This document shows, piece by piece, positions 49,679-60,605 of a DNA stretch of 64,000 nucleotides. Within the stretch, counting starts at the first letter, position 1. Each line of letters opens with the position of its first letter. The notes beneath the pieces were generated by a model, which had not been told where the DNA came from, searched no databases, and saw only the letters and a list, made by a program, of their open reading frames with translations. A program made the position numbers and the translations under genes. This DNA comes from Aphis gossypii (Eukaryota > Arthropoda > Insecta > Hemiptera > Aphididae): positions 29,781,213 through 29,845,212 of the forward strand of contig NC_065531.1 in assembly GCF_020184175.1 (NCBI RefSeq), in the 5' to 3' direction.

Positions 49679-52600
49679 AAAATTTTTAAAGTGGTGTGGT
49701 ATTTCCATTTGATATCTCTAACACAATATTGCAGTGAGTCTAACGAAAGCTTGTTGATATTTGTTATTGTGATTAAAAGGTTTATTTTAACACAAATATT
49801 AAAACTATATTTTAATGGATCACTTGTAGTATTGTGTATTATTCTCTAACTTCCATTATGAAACCAAGTAGAAAAAAATGCATTTTTAATTCTTGAAATT
49901 TTGGTAGGAAAAATATTATGTTCTTATAAGTTGCATCAAACATGCATAAGTTTATAAAATCAGAGTTGTTAATAATTTCTTTCTAAAGAAATTGTTTTAA
50001 GATGAGAGTTTATAAATAATTGATATACCTATTTTATTAAATAATGTTTCAAGAAATATTAATTAAACAATACATAATATGTAGGTACCTATTTTATTTG
50101 TATACAATATTATTATAACTTAAATTGAAGTATGTATTTAATATTAAGTTAAAATTTTTATTCATTAATGAAAAAAGTATGGACTTGACCGATTATTTTC
50201 AGTATTTTATTAATTAAATTGAATGACTTTTTATAAGCATTCGATAAATAGAAGTTTTGAAAGTATAGTTAAATATAACCTATTATGTATGTTGTCACAA
50301 TTTATTTAGAGTTAAACACATTTATTAAAAGTTTAATACTTAGGTAATACATTATGCTTTAATTAATAATAATTGTTCTTATACTTTAAATTTTAAATAA
50401 TTAATTGTCAGTATATTTACATAGATTTATATTTAAAAATAACAAAAAAAAATTATAACTATGCAAGTGTTTGTATTTAAGATGATAATATTGATTCCAT
50501 GATATTTCATTATAAACTCTCATCAGATTCTGAAATTTGACATCTATTGTGTTTTAGATAATGCATATTTTATATTATCATAACGGTATTAAACTTATTC
50601 ACCGAACTACTAGGCAATTCAATACAAAATAAACTTTTTAATAATAATCATTACTTTATTCAGCATGTCAACTGGAAATTTTACCACAGTTCCAAAATTG
50701 TATTTAAATCATGAATATCAAAGTGTATTAAATACAAATGCATTAATTTGTTTTTATTTATTCATAATAGGCAAATGTATAGTGTATTATTTAATATTTG
50801 TTTTAATTGAAAATTATAAATGTATGTTGTATTTATGTATGTATAATATATATATTATGTATGTGTATATTATATATATATAATTATTTCAACTGTTGAT
50901 AAAAAATAACGTAATATTATTTTTGTGTGATAATTATTGTATTATGTTAATGTTAAAAAAAAAAATGAAAACTAATTTATTTGAAAACAGTTGTCATATA
51001 CGTATTATGATTACCGTTGTATAACATAATATCTATTGGTTATTGATTAACCTATATAGTATTATAATGTAATCGTAATAAAATACGAGTAAGTACTAAG
51101 TTGTATTAGAAACATTAAAGTTCTTAGATTGGTACTTGTATCAAAATCCACCTTTTGAGCTTGTACTTCTTATAAAATTGTTTTTGTCATTATTTGTGCA
51201 ATATAATGAATTTTATTTTAAACTCAATTTTGTTTTTTATACTATTTACCTACCTAACTGTTTATTTTTTAATCATAACAGTAAAAAAAAAAACAATAGA
51301 AATTTCTTTGTCACGAGTTATAAAATGTTATCCATAAGGTTTGTTTATTTATTTTACTAAATAAATAAATAACTTCAGTGCAGCACGTTTTTCTTTTTTA
51401 ATCTGAAAAATCATTACACAATGTTGCATGTGAATTTAGTAACAATTGCGTTAGTATTTTATAATCTATAGCTTTGCACAAATTAAGATTTTTCTACTAG
51501 TTTCTTTGTTACAATCATGCACCTACAGCAATTTTATTATTGTAGGAACGTGCCTATGGATTGACATATAATTTTTAACTATGGCAACTATGATCATTTG
51601 CTTCAGTCCAAATCCTACATGACTTTCCTGATTAGAAGAAAAAATGTAACTTAATGATAAGTTTTTATGAGTAAATGTATAGAAAATATTATAAATAAAA
51701 TCAATTCATAACTTTTTAATTGTGTATTTTATACATTTCATGCATACTTGTATAATATGTATAATTTTGTAGTGTAATTTGTAACGTTTAGTATAAACAC
51801 GGGGTACATATGTTTATATTATTAATTTATATATATTGTTGTAATTATCATACACGTGCCTCACGACTGTGTAGAAAATCTCACCATGGCTCTATCCGTG
51901 TACTCCGACCAATGTACTCAACCATCATCTTTACTCGCGAATACCCAATTTAAATTATTATTATTAGTTTAATTACTGGGATCGCATCATTTTTTAACGG
52001 GCAACGACAGGCTAGCGCCGCGTGCCGCCCTGTTTGCTCAGCTCTTTCTTCGCTTTTCCCAAGAAAAACATCATGGACAACAAAATATCTTATGTTGTAT
52101 ACAAAATTTTAATATCAATTATTATGGAGTGCATCAGCTGAAACTTTCCCCTACGACGTTTGTAACGATGATGTGGGAGATCATTAAACATCGGCAGATG
52201 TCTAGTCCTTTGGTTAGTTTATGACGTTAGCATCATTATGAAATTATCATGTAGTTATGTATGTATTATTATTATCATATTATTTGGTAACCGTCCAGAT
52301 TAACGGTTGGTTTTTGGATTTATATATAATACATATAGGTATACATATTACATATATGTGTTTGAAATCATTGAAATTATGGAAAGTATTTTTGTCTTTT
52401 ATACCATTTTCTGTAATATTATGTGTCCATCATTATTGTGTTATGAATTTAATTTTTTTATTATTTTTTACTTCACTTATTTCCATCATAATATTTTATT
52501 CCTATATTATCAAATACGCAGAACTCCGACTCTTCATGTTTCGGCTAGTGATTGAATACCAAACTAACAAGAGACCACGTGACATTCGGTTCTTGAATTG

Positions 52601-54825
52601 CTCACTTTGACAAATAATCGAGTTGTCACAAATTATGTTCCTAATTTGGTGTTCAGTCACGTTATGATTTTACAGGTAAATTAAGAAAAATGTGCGTTAT
52701 AATTCTGTAAAAAATTCTAATTGCTAATTACAAATTAGCAATATAGTAGGTAGTAAATAATAATCTGTTTAAATCTTTATTTAATTTACAAACCTTACAT
52801 TTTTTGGTTATTCGGTATTGAATTTTATATAATACAAGATTTGTAAAATTAAACTCACATTTAGGTAAGTCATTTTGAAATTCAAAATATTGCTTTACAT
52901 GTTTAAATTTAAATTGTTTTATCTAATCTAATTTTCAATGACGTTTTAGTTTATATAATGTAACACAACTATTTAGTGTAAAATAAACCTAGAAATATAC
53001 TAAGAACAATAAATTAAATGAATATAGCGGAAATGCGGAATAATATATTATTGGATATACTATGTGACATGAAAATGAACTAACTTATAGGATAATAAAA
53101 GGAAAAATAAATTGACGTAAAGAATGGCAAGGGTCAACCGAGAACATATTTTATCAAAAATATGATTTATTGTTGCCATATCTTCTTTACCATTATTATT
53201 ATGAGCCAATCTCTTTAGATCACAAAGTTAAATTTCAACAATTTGAAGTCTGAGCTTATATTAAGATACACAGGATAACGTTTTTCGAATATGTCTTATT
53301 GTTAATCCTGATAAACAAATTACAGAAAAAGTAAATTCCTAAACAGCTCCCACTATAGAAAGAAAATAAAAAATAAAATTAAAGCTCAAAGTCATGTCAG
53401 TACACCCTTAATTAAAAAAAAAAAAAAAACAAGAGTTCATTAGAAACATAATTGACAAATTTTCATCGAGTGTAAGAACACGTGCATGGATTATATTAAA
53501 AAACTATACCTAAAAAAATTACCCAATGTATGATTTTTTTTTATATTTCTACTTATACATGCATTTTTTTTAACGTTAAAATTTAATATTATTTTAATAA
53601 AAATTTCACAATAATATATGATTTTTTATTTTATTTAGTTTATACCAACATATGCTTAACCACACCTCTTTTGAGACAGTTTTAAATCTGTATAAAATGA
53701 AAGTTTGTGTGTTGAAAGTTCAATTTGTGCTGTAAAAAACTGGAACCGTTTAGAAATTGATCTTTTGTCAAACGGGAGCTGAATGGGCTATGACTAAAAA
53801 AGTGTGACTTTCATTTGAAAAAAGTCAGTATTGTCTCATAACACTTTTTAAAGATTGATAGAAAATCGAAGTGTTTGAAAATATTGTCCTTGATTATACT
53901 TGCAAGTGCTTACAAATATTAAAAGTTAGAATTTGAATAAATTCATTATTAAAAAAAATAATAGGGAGGGGCATACCTATTTGATAAATCGCACTGTTTC
54001 TGTATAAAAATATATACATATAAGATATAACATGTACGTAGTACAATATTGTCATTTACTCCAATTGCTTCACACATAGACTAATAAGTATTGAATAATA
54101 TGTACAATATTTTAAAATATAACATTTTACTACTGTCGGTTTTTTATAGAGATCGTATCACAAGACACCACCCAAGAACACCTTTTCACGCCTATAACGT
54201 ATCCTGTACGTATTGATTAATTGATACTTACTGGCTAGGTGCAATATTGCAGCATGTATAAGTACAGTTTAATGATGATTTTTCAATCTAGTTTTGCATA
54301 ATGTATTAATTTTTATTGTTACATAACTTATTGCATATTGTATACCCTGATACTTATAATATTCATGTTTTATTATTAACCAAGTTTTTAATTAATAACA
54401 TTTATTATGCTGTTTAAATTATTTTTTTTAATATAAAATATTTAATGCAACGATATAAATGTAAAATAAAAAAAAATGTTCTCCGATCTTTTTACGAGTA
54501 GATCCTTATGCTTTGCTACTACTAAGCAATGTACGAGTAGGTATATAAATCACGCAGGAAATATGTAAGTACGGAAATGTGACGTTTTGACATCTGCAGG
54601 TTGATTTAGTTATACGCTGCTAGTGCAGTTATGGTCTTAAAACCGCTTTAATATATGAACCGAAAAGCCAATTAAATACATGGTTATATATTATGGGTAG
54701 GTATGTATTATGTAATGGTAGTACTTTGACGTAGATTTCGTGGTATTTTAACGCTCATTAGTTATTGCAGCAGGATTTTTTAGTTTTGAACTGTTTATTA
54801 TACGATGTACTTCAATATTTATAAA
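49679..54825. other. SHOC2 3' flank and AT-rich intergenic DNA
   Basis: Several AATAAA signals follow SHOC2, for example near 50626, so its 3' UTR could be short or about 1 kb. ORFs at 50665-50883, 51136-51360 and 52257-52610 are AT-driven and hydrophobic with no domain. Repeat-like, less AT-rich patches lie at about 51840-52240 and 53640-53960. I cannot assign them. Confidence 0.45.
51985..52075. other. Isolated GC-rich island of unknown nature
   Basis: GGCAACGACAGGCTAGCGCC and the following GCGTGCCGCCCTG stand out sharply from AT-rich flanks. On the minus strand an open frame runs through it (containing FLGKSEERAEQTG), and a separate 20-codon ATG frame ends at the CTAGCG. Neither matches a family I recognise. 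It could be an exon fragment, a decayed transposon, or a promoter of an untraced transcript. Confidence 0.25.
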
Positions 54826-54830
54826 TATAT

Positions 54831-55814
54831 TGTTCGGACCAAATACCGTCAGATCGCACCAGCTAATTGTTTTAGTTATAATTAATTTTTGATCCGGTTG
54901 CTAGCACGCTTGCGCAGTTCAGCGCGTGCGACTGTGCCTATCGCGCTGGCTTTTACGGGCTACTCTCGTTCGAAGTGTCGTCGCGATTCCGATTCCGATC
55001 GTCGCCTTTTTTTTATTACTTGCCATCGGTGGCATAGAATTTGTTGTTATTATTTACGCAATTGTGCTCAAGGCGTATGTGACGCGGGCGATTCGTGTTT
55101 GATGGTGGCTCTCAATTCCGTAACGGTATTGAGACCATCGTTATTCGTCGTGCATACGGATGCCAAACGTGTTAGACACCAGCGCGGGCGGTGTGCGGTT
55201 TGTCATTACCTTTTGTTTTGTGAATTTATGGTGCACCGGGCATCGATAAATTAACGGTAATGCGTATTATTTTTTTGTTATTTTGTTCGACAGTGCATCG
55301 GGCCGTTTTTTGACTTTCGAATTGTTTTATTTGTCTATTGAAGTCAAGCATATGCACGTGGGTTGCGGATCTTGGCGGTCAACAGCATATCGTCCATTTT
55401 GAGAGGTTATGGTTCAATCGGCGACATGTTCACGGTAACGCGTTATCACACATGTGATACGCGATATTTTATATCTTTGTATTATCATTTTTGTTTTGTT
55501 GATACTATAATCAGTTTTTATTATTATTTATTTTCATTATTATTATATTACCACTGATTTTGTTCACTTTAGTATTATTATAATACATTTTGATTTTTAT
55601 ATAGTAGGTGGGCGCCTACTCCCCATATAAGTTGTCATTTTATTTAAATATAATATGTATTCCGTGTATGTGATGTACTGATATACTATTTTAATACAGT
55701 CCACAATTAATATTTTATTACAACAATCAGGTGTTATTTTTTTTAATTAAATATTATTACTCCTACTGTTTGGTTATATATATGTTTGTCATTATTTAAG
55801 TACACACATCTACA
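54831..55814 (+). repeat. 5' LTR of the BEL/Pao element
   Basis: This LTR is 984 bases, TG...CA. Compared with the 3' LTR by eye it shows about four substitutions and two single-base indels. The first ~430 bases are CpG-rich, and TGTGCCTATCGCGC lies near 54930. The 121-codon frame within it (54889-55254) recurs disrupted in the other LTR and is not a gene. Confidence 0.92.
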
Positions 55815-55818
55815 TTTT

Positions 55819-55836
55819 TGGACCTTCGATCCGGAT
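55819..55836 (+). other. Primer-binding site, likely tRNA-Tyr
   Basis: TGGACCTTCGATCCGG begins four bases after the LTR. Its complement resembles the 3' end of eukaryotic tRNA-Tyr, whose acceptor stem begins CCTTCGA. From memory of insect tRNA-Tyr, mismatches fall at the discriminator position and one acceptor/T-stem position. The tRNA identity is inference. Confidence 0.5.
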
Positions 55837-55913
55837 AATTTTATGTAATTTTTAATTAATTAATTTCTCCGTCTTGTCTTGCTTGCTCTTTTATTCCTTA
55901 AAAATCGGTTAAT

Positions 55914-56780
55914 ATGGGAAGGCCTAAGCGTCAAGACTCGGACAATGTTGAAAATAAACGGTCGTTAATTCGTGCTCGTGCATCGCGGGATGCATCGTTA
56001 CGGTCAATTAAGAAAATAAATACTATAGGCGAGGAAGCTAAAATAAATGTCGAACTTCGCGCATTGTTTGAAGCTCATTACTTGTCATTGAAACGGTTCA
56101 CTGATCAATTTGAGTTAGCACAACAAGCAGTATTAAATGCTCTTGTTGATTCGGATAATGTAGGCGAGTTTGAAACGGTTGATTCTGAAGTCACTGACGC
56201 TATGGAAGAGATATGTGCAAATATTCAACTCATTGCTACTGGCTTCCATAACGCTTCGGTTAATGTTGTTGCTACTAATAATGTTTCTACTGGTGCAAGA
56301 CAAATAGCTCAGCCTGTTGTGCTCCCAAAAATTGAATTACCAAAATTTGATGGTAATGTACTTGATTGGGTATCATTTCGGGACATGTTTCAATCACTAG
56401 TTCATGACAACCCTGATATTTCCAACATTCAACGTTATCATTTTTTAATTCTAAGCTTGTCCGGTCCAGCACTAGCGGTAGTGAAAGCCATTCCGTTGAC
56501 GGCTGATAATTATGTCATAGCTTGGGACGCATTAAAACAATCATTTGAGAATCAACGGTTAATAGCTTCTGCACATATTGATAAACTATTTTCATTTGTG
56601 CCTTTGAAGAAAGAATCATTGTCGTCACTATCTTCATTTGTTCACGTATTTACCGAAAATGTCTCGGCTATTAAAGCACTTGGTGTTCAAGATTTGGCTG
56701 GTTTTATCTTGTTTCACATCGGGGCCCGGGTAATTGATACAGAGACCAGGAGACTTTTTGAAGCTAGCATCGAACAATGA
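55914..56780 (+). CDS. gag: BEL/Pao gag-like ORF with DUF1759 region
   Basis: This is an ATG-initiated 288-codon frame. The first ~60 residues are basic (MGRPKRQDSD...). A helical segment follows, then from about residue 138 a DUF1759-type region beginning LPKIELPKFDGN, with the W.SFRDMF and IQRYHFLILSLSGPA landmarks. DUF1759 is the capsid-like part of BEL/Pao polyproteins and assembles the particle. The ORF ends at TGA 56778-56780, overlapping the ATG of the next frame (ATGA). In most BEL elements gag and pol form one polyprotein, so the break is either a one-base frameshift mutation or a recoding/reinitiation site. Confidence 0.85.
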   Translation: MGRPKRQDSDNVENKRSLIRARASRDASLRSIKKINTIGEEAKINVELRALFEAHYLSLKRFTDQFELAQQAVLNALVDSDNVGEFETVDSEVTDAMEEICANIQLIATGFHNASVNVVATNNVSTGARQIAQPVVLPKIELPKFDGNVLDWVSFRDMFQSLVHDNPDISNIQRYHFLILSLSGPALAVVKAIPLTADNYVIAWDALKQSFENQRLIASAHIDKLFSFVPLKKESLSSLSSFVHVFTENVSAIKALGVQDLAGFILFHIGARVIDTETRRLFEASIEQ

Positions 56781-59251
56781 AAGTACCTAGTTTAGATATG
56801 CTATTAAAATTTGTAGAAAAGAGATGCAAAATCTTAGAAAATATTGGAACCTCGGTTGGAACTAACGAAAAACAGGATAACACCTTTAAGGTAGGTAATA
56901 GAAGACACAGGTGGGCTTCTGGCAAAACTTCATTGACAATTTCAACTTCATCTACTGCATCAAATTGTCCATTCTGTCAACATGAACATCAAATTCATCG
57001 TTGTTTCTCATTTAAGCGCAAACCAGTTACGGCGCGGCGTAAGTTTGTGAGTGACAACAGTTTATGTTTTATATGCTTAAAACTTGGGCATAATGCTAGC
57101 TCTTGTACTGCCGTTTTTACATGCAAGAAATGTGAAGGTCGTCATAACACACTGTTACATCTGGAAAGTTTTGGTGGTGTAACGAATAACAGTGAGGTGA
57201 CGCAGAAGGAAAATACAATTGTTCAGGCCACTACGTCCGAACCAGTTGAAAATAATACTGTATTCGCAGGTACTATATCAACACAAACAACTGTAGTATT
57301 AGGGACTGCCGTTATTCGGGTACAAGATAACACAGGTGCTATGCATCAGATCAGAATTTTATTAGATAGTGGGTCACAAGTTTCAGCTATCACAGCGGAT
57401 TGTGCCAACAGACTCGGTCTCAAACGTAGCAAAAGTCACGTAGAAGTGGTTGGCTTGTCTCAACAACCAGTCTCCAAGGTAAAAGGGGTTACTCAGTGTG
57501 ATTTTTTCCCTCTTCAGTCAGAGCAACCACTGTTTAAGGCAACCAATGTTATTATATTATCCCAAATCACTGGATTAATGCCAACATGTTCACTTCCTAT
57601 CACCGTTCGCACACGCTATCAACACCTAGTACTAGCTGATCCAGAATTTGATCGTCCCGGTACCGTTGACATGCTGATAGGTGGTGATTTATATCCGATG
57701 ATTTTGCAACCTAGAACTGACATTATTCATACGCCTGGATTACCTTCAGCAATGCACACAAACCTTGGTTGGATAATTGTTGGTTCATTGAAGGATTCTA
57801 CTCCATTATCTCTCACGTCATTAACGATTAGTACGGTACCAGTTATGAATGAGACTTTGCAACAATTTTGCAGGATTGAAGAGCCGATAGTTCAAACACA
57901 GTCAACAACAGAAGACGAACGATGCGAAGAGTGGTTTAGCAAAACAGTGTCACGGGACACATCAGGCAGGTTTTGTGTTGCTCTCCCTTTTCGATCTACA
58001 ATTAACGTACAATGTAATTCAAAGCAAGATTTGATTACACCAAGTGGTCTTGGTTCCTCGCGTACCATGGCATTAAACCGGTTGCTTAATATTGAACGCC
58101 GCTTAGCTAAAGACCCTGAACTATATTCCGCGTATCGTTGTTTCATGAATGAATATCTTTTATTAGGTCACATACGCGCAGCTGATAAACCAGAAAAATA
58201 TTTTATCCCGCATCACGCAGTAGTCAAACGGAAAAACGGTAAGATGAAAATTCGGGTAGTATTTGATGCGTCGGCTAAGTCGTCATCTGGGTTTGTATTG
58301 AACGACTGCTTGGCAACCGGGTCAAAATTACAAAGTAATATTACGGATATACTACTTCAAAGTCGTTTTTACAAATATTTATTCATTGCCGACATTGAAA
58401 AGATATACGGGCAGATCCGAGTCAATGATGCAGACTGTGCGTATCAACATATACTTTGGAGAAATTCACCCAATGAGGAAGTCAAAGAATACGAATTATG
58501 TACAAGAACGTATGGTTTCAATGCAGCTCCATATTTGGCAATCAGATGTTTACGCCAATTAGATTCAGATTGCGGAAATCAATTTCCTCTGGCAAAAAAT
58601 CTGTTAGTTACATCTACATATGTTGACGATATTGTGGCAGGAGCTGATACAGAAAGGGTTGTGCTAGAACTTCAACGTCAATTAATATCCTTATTACGTA
58701 AAGGAGGGTTCAATCTAAGGAAATGGGCCAGCAATTGTGACGCAATATTAAAAGGTATACCTGCTGAAGATCGCGCAATGGACCCATCTTTTGAACTTAA
58801 AGATGACCAATCAGTGAAAGTACTGGGTTTGCATTGGAGTACTAATTCGGATATCTTAGGGTATCATATTAATATCAACCAAGTCAACCCAATTAAGCGC
58901 TCAATACTTTCAGCAATTGCTCGTCTATATGATCCAGTTGGCACGTTGGGACCCGTGATATTTTGGGCCAAGCGCGTTCTGCAAGAGCTATGCATAGAAA
59001 AGTTAGATTGGGATGAGCCGCCTCCGCCTGATATCATCAATAAATGGCAAGATTTTACAACGGAGTTACCTGCATTATCGTCATTGTCGCTTTGTCGATT
59101 CATTAACGTACTCTCATCAAAAACCATACGATTATTGGGTTTTGCGGATGTCTCTAAAAAGGGAATCATCCGCGTCGTTGGAAGATTGAAGCGTGCATTT
59201 TGGATGAAGATGCAAAACATCCAATCCTTCTGCCTCAAAAGGTTCGTCTGA
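56777..59251 (+). pseudogene. pol: BEL/Pao pol-like ORF: zinc knuckles, protease, reverse transcriptase; RNase H truncated
   Basis: The 824-codon frame continues the polyprotein. In order it has CCHC knuckles (CPFCQHEHQIHRC near residue 64, then CFICLKLGHNASSC), a retropepsin-like protease with DSGS at residues 197-200, and a reverse transcriptase (landmarks KIRVVFDAS near 490 and catalytic YVDD at 615-618). The start of an RNase H-like region follows (LLGFADVS near 785). Soon after, at about nucleotide 59160, the sequence jumps to a segment typical of the BEL integrase N-terminal region (IIRVVGRLK). It then loses frame near 59195 and stops at 59251. The protein therefore cannot supply RNase H or integrase. 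Protease and RT look intact. Confidence 0.88.
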
Positions 59252-59427
59252 CGGAGCTTATCAACACACCATCACGACCACCCATGTCCTGGCAGATAGG
59301 TCGAATCGTTCAAGTCCATCCAGGTGCGGATGACATTGTGCGTGTGGCAACTGTCAAAACACATGAGGGAACTTTGACCCGTCCTGTGGTCAAGTTAGTG
59401 AAACTTCCGATTGATCCAAGACCCTAA
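59200..59427 (+). pseudogene. Remnant of BEL/Pao integrase ends (N-terminal piece fused to the C-terminal domain)
   Basis: In the frame after the shift, DAKHPILLPQK (integrase zinc-binding region) is joined at about 59258 to PMSWQIGRIVQVHPG...VKLP, the small domain at the C-terminus of BEL polyproteins (DUF5641-like). The whole integrase catalytic core between them is gone. There is no ATG, so this is the tail of the deleted polyprotein and not a gene. Confidence 0.8.
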
Positions 59428-59605
59428 AAGGCACCCATTAATATCCTTATCTTCTTTTTTTTTTATTTTCCTATATTATTATATTATTATGCATTGTAAT
59501 TATTATTATTAGTATTATTAGTTTTATTAGTATTCAATTATGTTTCTTCGAAGACCATGTCTACAATGACCTGCAGTCAAGAAAGTTTGAAAGCTCATCG
59601 CTTTC

Positions 59606-59618
59606 AAAGGCGGGAGGA
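59606..59618 (+). other. Polypurine tract of the BEL/Pao element
   Basis: AAAGGCGGGAGGA lies directly before the TGTTCGG of the 3' LTR, as expected for the plus-strand primer. Confidence 0.8.
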
Positions 59619-60600
59619 TGTTCGGACCAAATACCGTCAGATCGCACCAGCTAATTGTTTTAGTTATAATTAATTTTTGATCCGGTTGCTAGCACGCCTG
59701 CGCAGTTCGCGCGTGCGACTGTGCCTATCGCGCTGGCTTTTACGGGCTACTCTCGTTCGAAGTGTCGTCGCGATTCCGATTCCGATCGTCGCCTTTTTTT
59801 TATTACTTGCCATCGGTGGCATAGAATTTGTTGTTTTATTTACGCAATTGTGCTCAAGGCGTATGTGACGCGGGCGATTCGTGTTTGATGGTGGCTCTCA
59901 ATTCCGTAACGGTATTGAGACCATCGTTATTCGTCGTGCATACGGATGCCAAACGTGTTAGACACCAGCGCGGGCGGTGTGCGGTTTGTCATTACCTTTT
60001 GTTTTGTGAATTTATGGTGCACCGGGCATCGATAAATTAACGGTAATGCGTATTATTTTTTTGTTATTTTGTTCGACAGTGCATCGGGCCGTTTTTTGAC
60101 TTTCGAATTGTTTATTTTGTCTATTGAAGTCAAGCATATGCACGTGGGTTGCGGATCTTGGCGGTCAACAGCATATCGTCCATTTTGAGAGGTTATGGTT
60201 CAATCGGCGACATGTTCACGGTAACGCGTTATCACACATGTGATACGCGATATTTTATATCTTTGTATTATCATTTTTGTTTTGTTGATACTATAATCAG
60301 TTTTTATTATTATTTATTTTCATTATCATTATATTACCACTGATTTTGTTCACTTTAGTATTATTATAATACATTTTGATTTTTATATAGTAGGTGGGCG
60401 CCTACTCCCCATATAAGTTGTCATTTTATTTAAATATAATATGTATTCCGTGTATGTGATGTACTGATATACTATTTTAATACAGTCCACAATTAATATT
60501 TTATTACAACAATCAGGTGTTATTTTTTTTAATTAAATATTATTACTCCTACTGTTTGGTTATATATATGTTTGTCATTATTTAAGTACACACATCTACA
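59619..60600 (+). repeat. 3' LTR of the BEL/Pao element
   Basis: This LTR is 982 bases, TG...CA, and nearly identical to the 5' LTR. ORFs at 59677-59868, 59828-60040 and 60149-60343 are LTR sequence, not genes. Confidence 0.92.
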
Positions 60601-60605
60601 TATAT

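Larger units (their letters stand above)
54831..60600 (+). mobile_element. BEL/Pao LTR retrotransposon, structurally complete but internally deleted
   Basis: The element runs from TGTTCGG to ATCTACA with LTRs at 54831-55814 and 59619-60600 and a 5-bp target duplication TATAT (54826-54830 and 60601-60605). Inside lie a primer-binding site, a gag with a DUF1759 region, zinc knuckles, an aspartic protease, a reverse transcriptase with YVDD, and a polypurine tract just before the 3' LTR. DUF1759, the gag/protease layout and the BEL-type C-terminal domain identify the BEL/Pao superfamily. The coding part is about 3.5 kb, shorter than the family's usual 5 kb or more, because most of RNase H and the integrase core are missing. 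The LTRs differ at only about six positions, so the insertion is recent. Confidence 0.93.

Noticed and set aside
52257..52610. 117-codon hydrophobic ORF
   Set aside because: Composition is AT-driven, the Phe/Ile/Leu/Tyr content is what random AT-rich DNA gives, and there is no domain or splice context.
54889..55254. 121-codon ORF and its near-copies at 59677-60040, plus 55363-55557 and 60149-60343
   Set aside because: They lie inside the two LTRs and differ between the copies by frame-changing indels or lie in non-coding LTR sequence.
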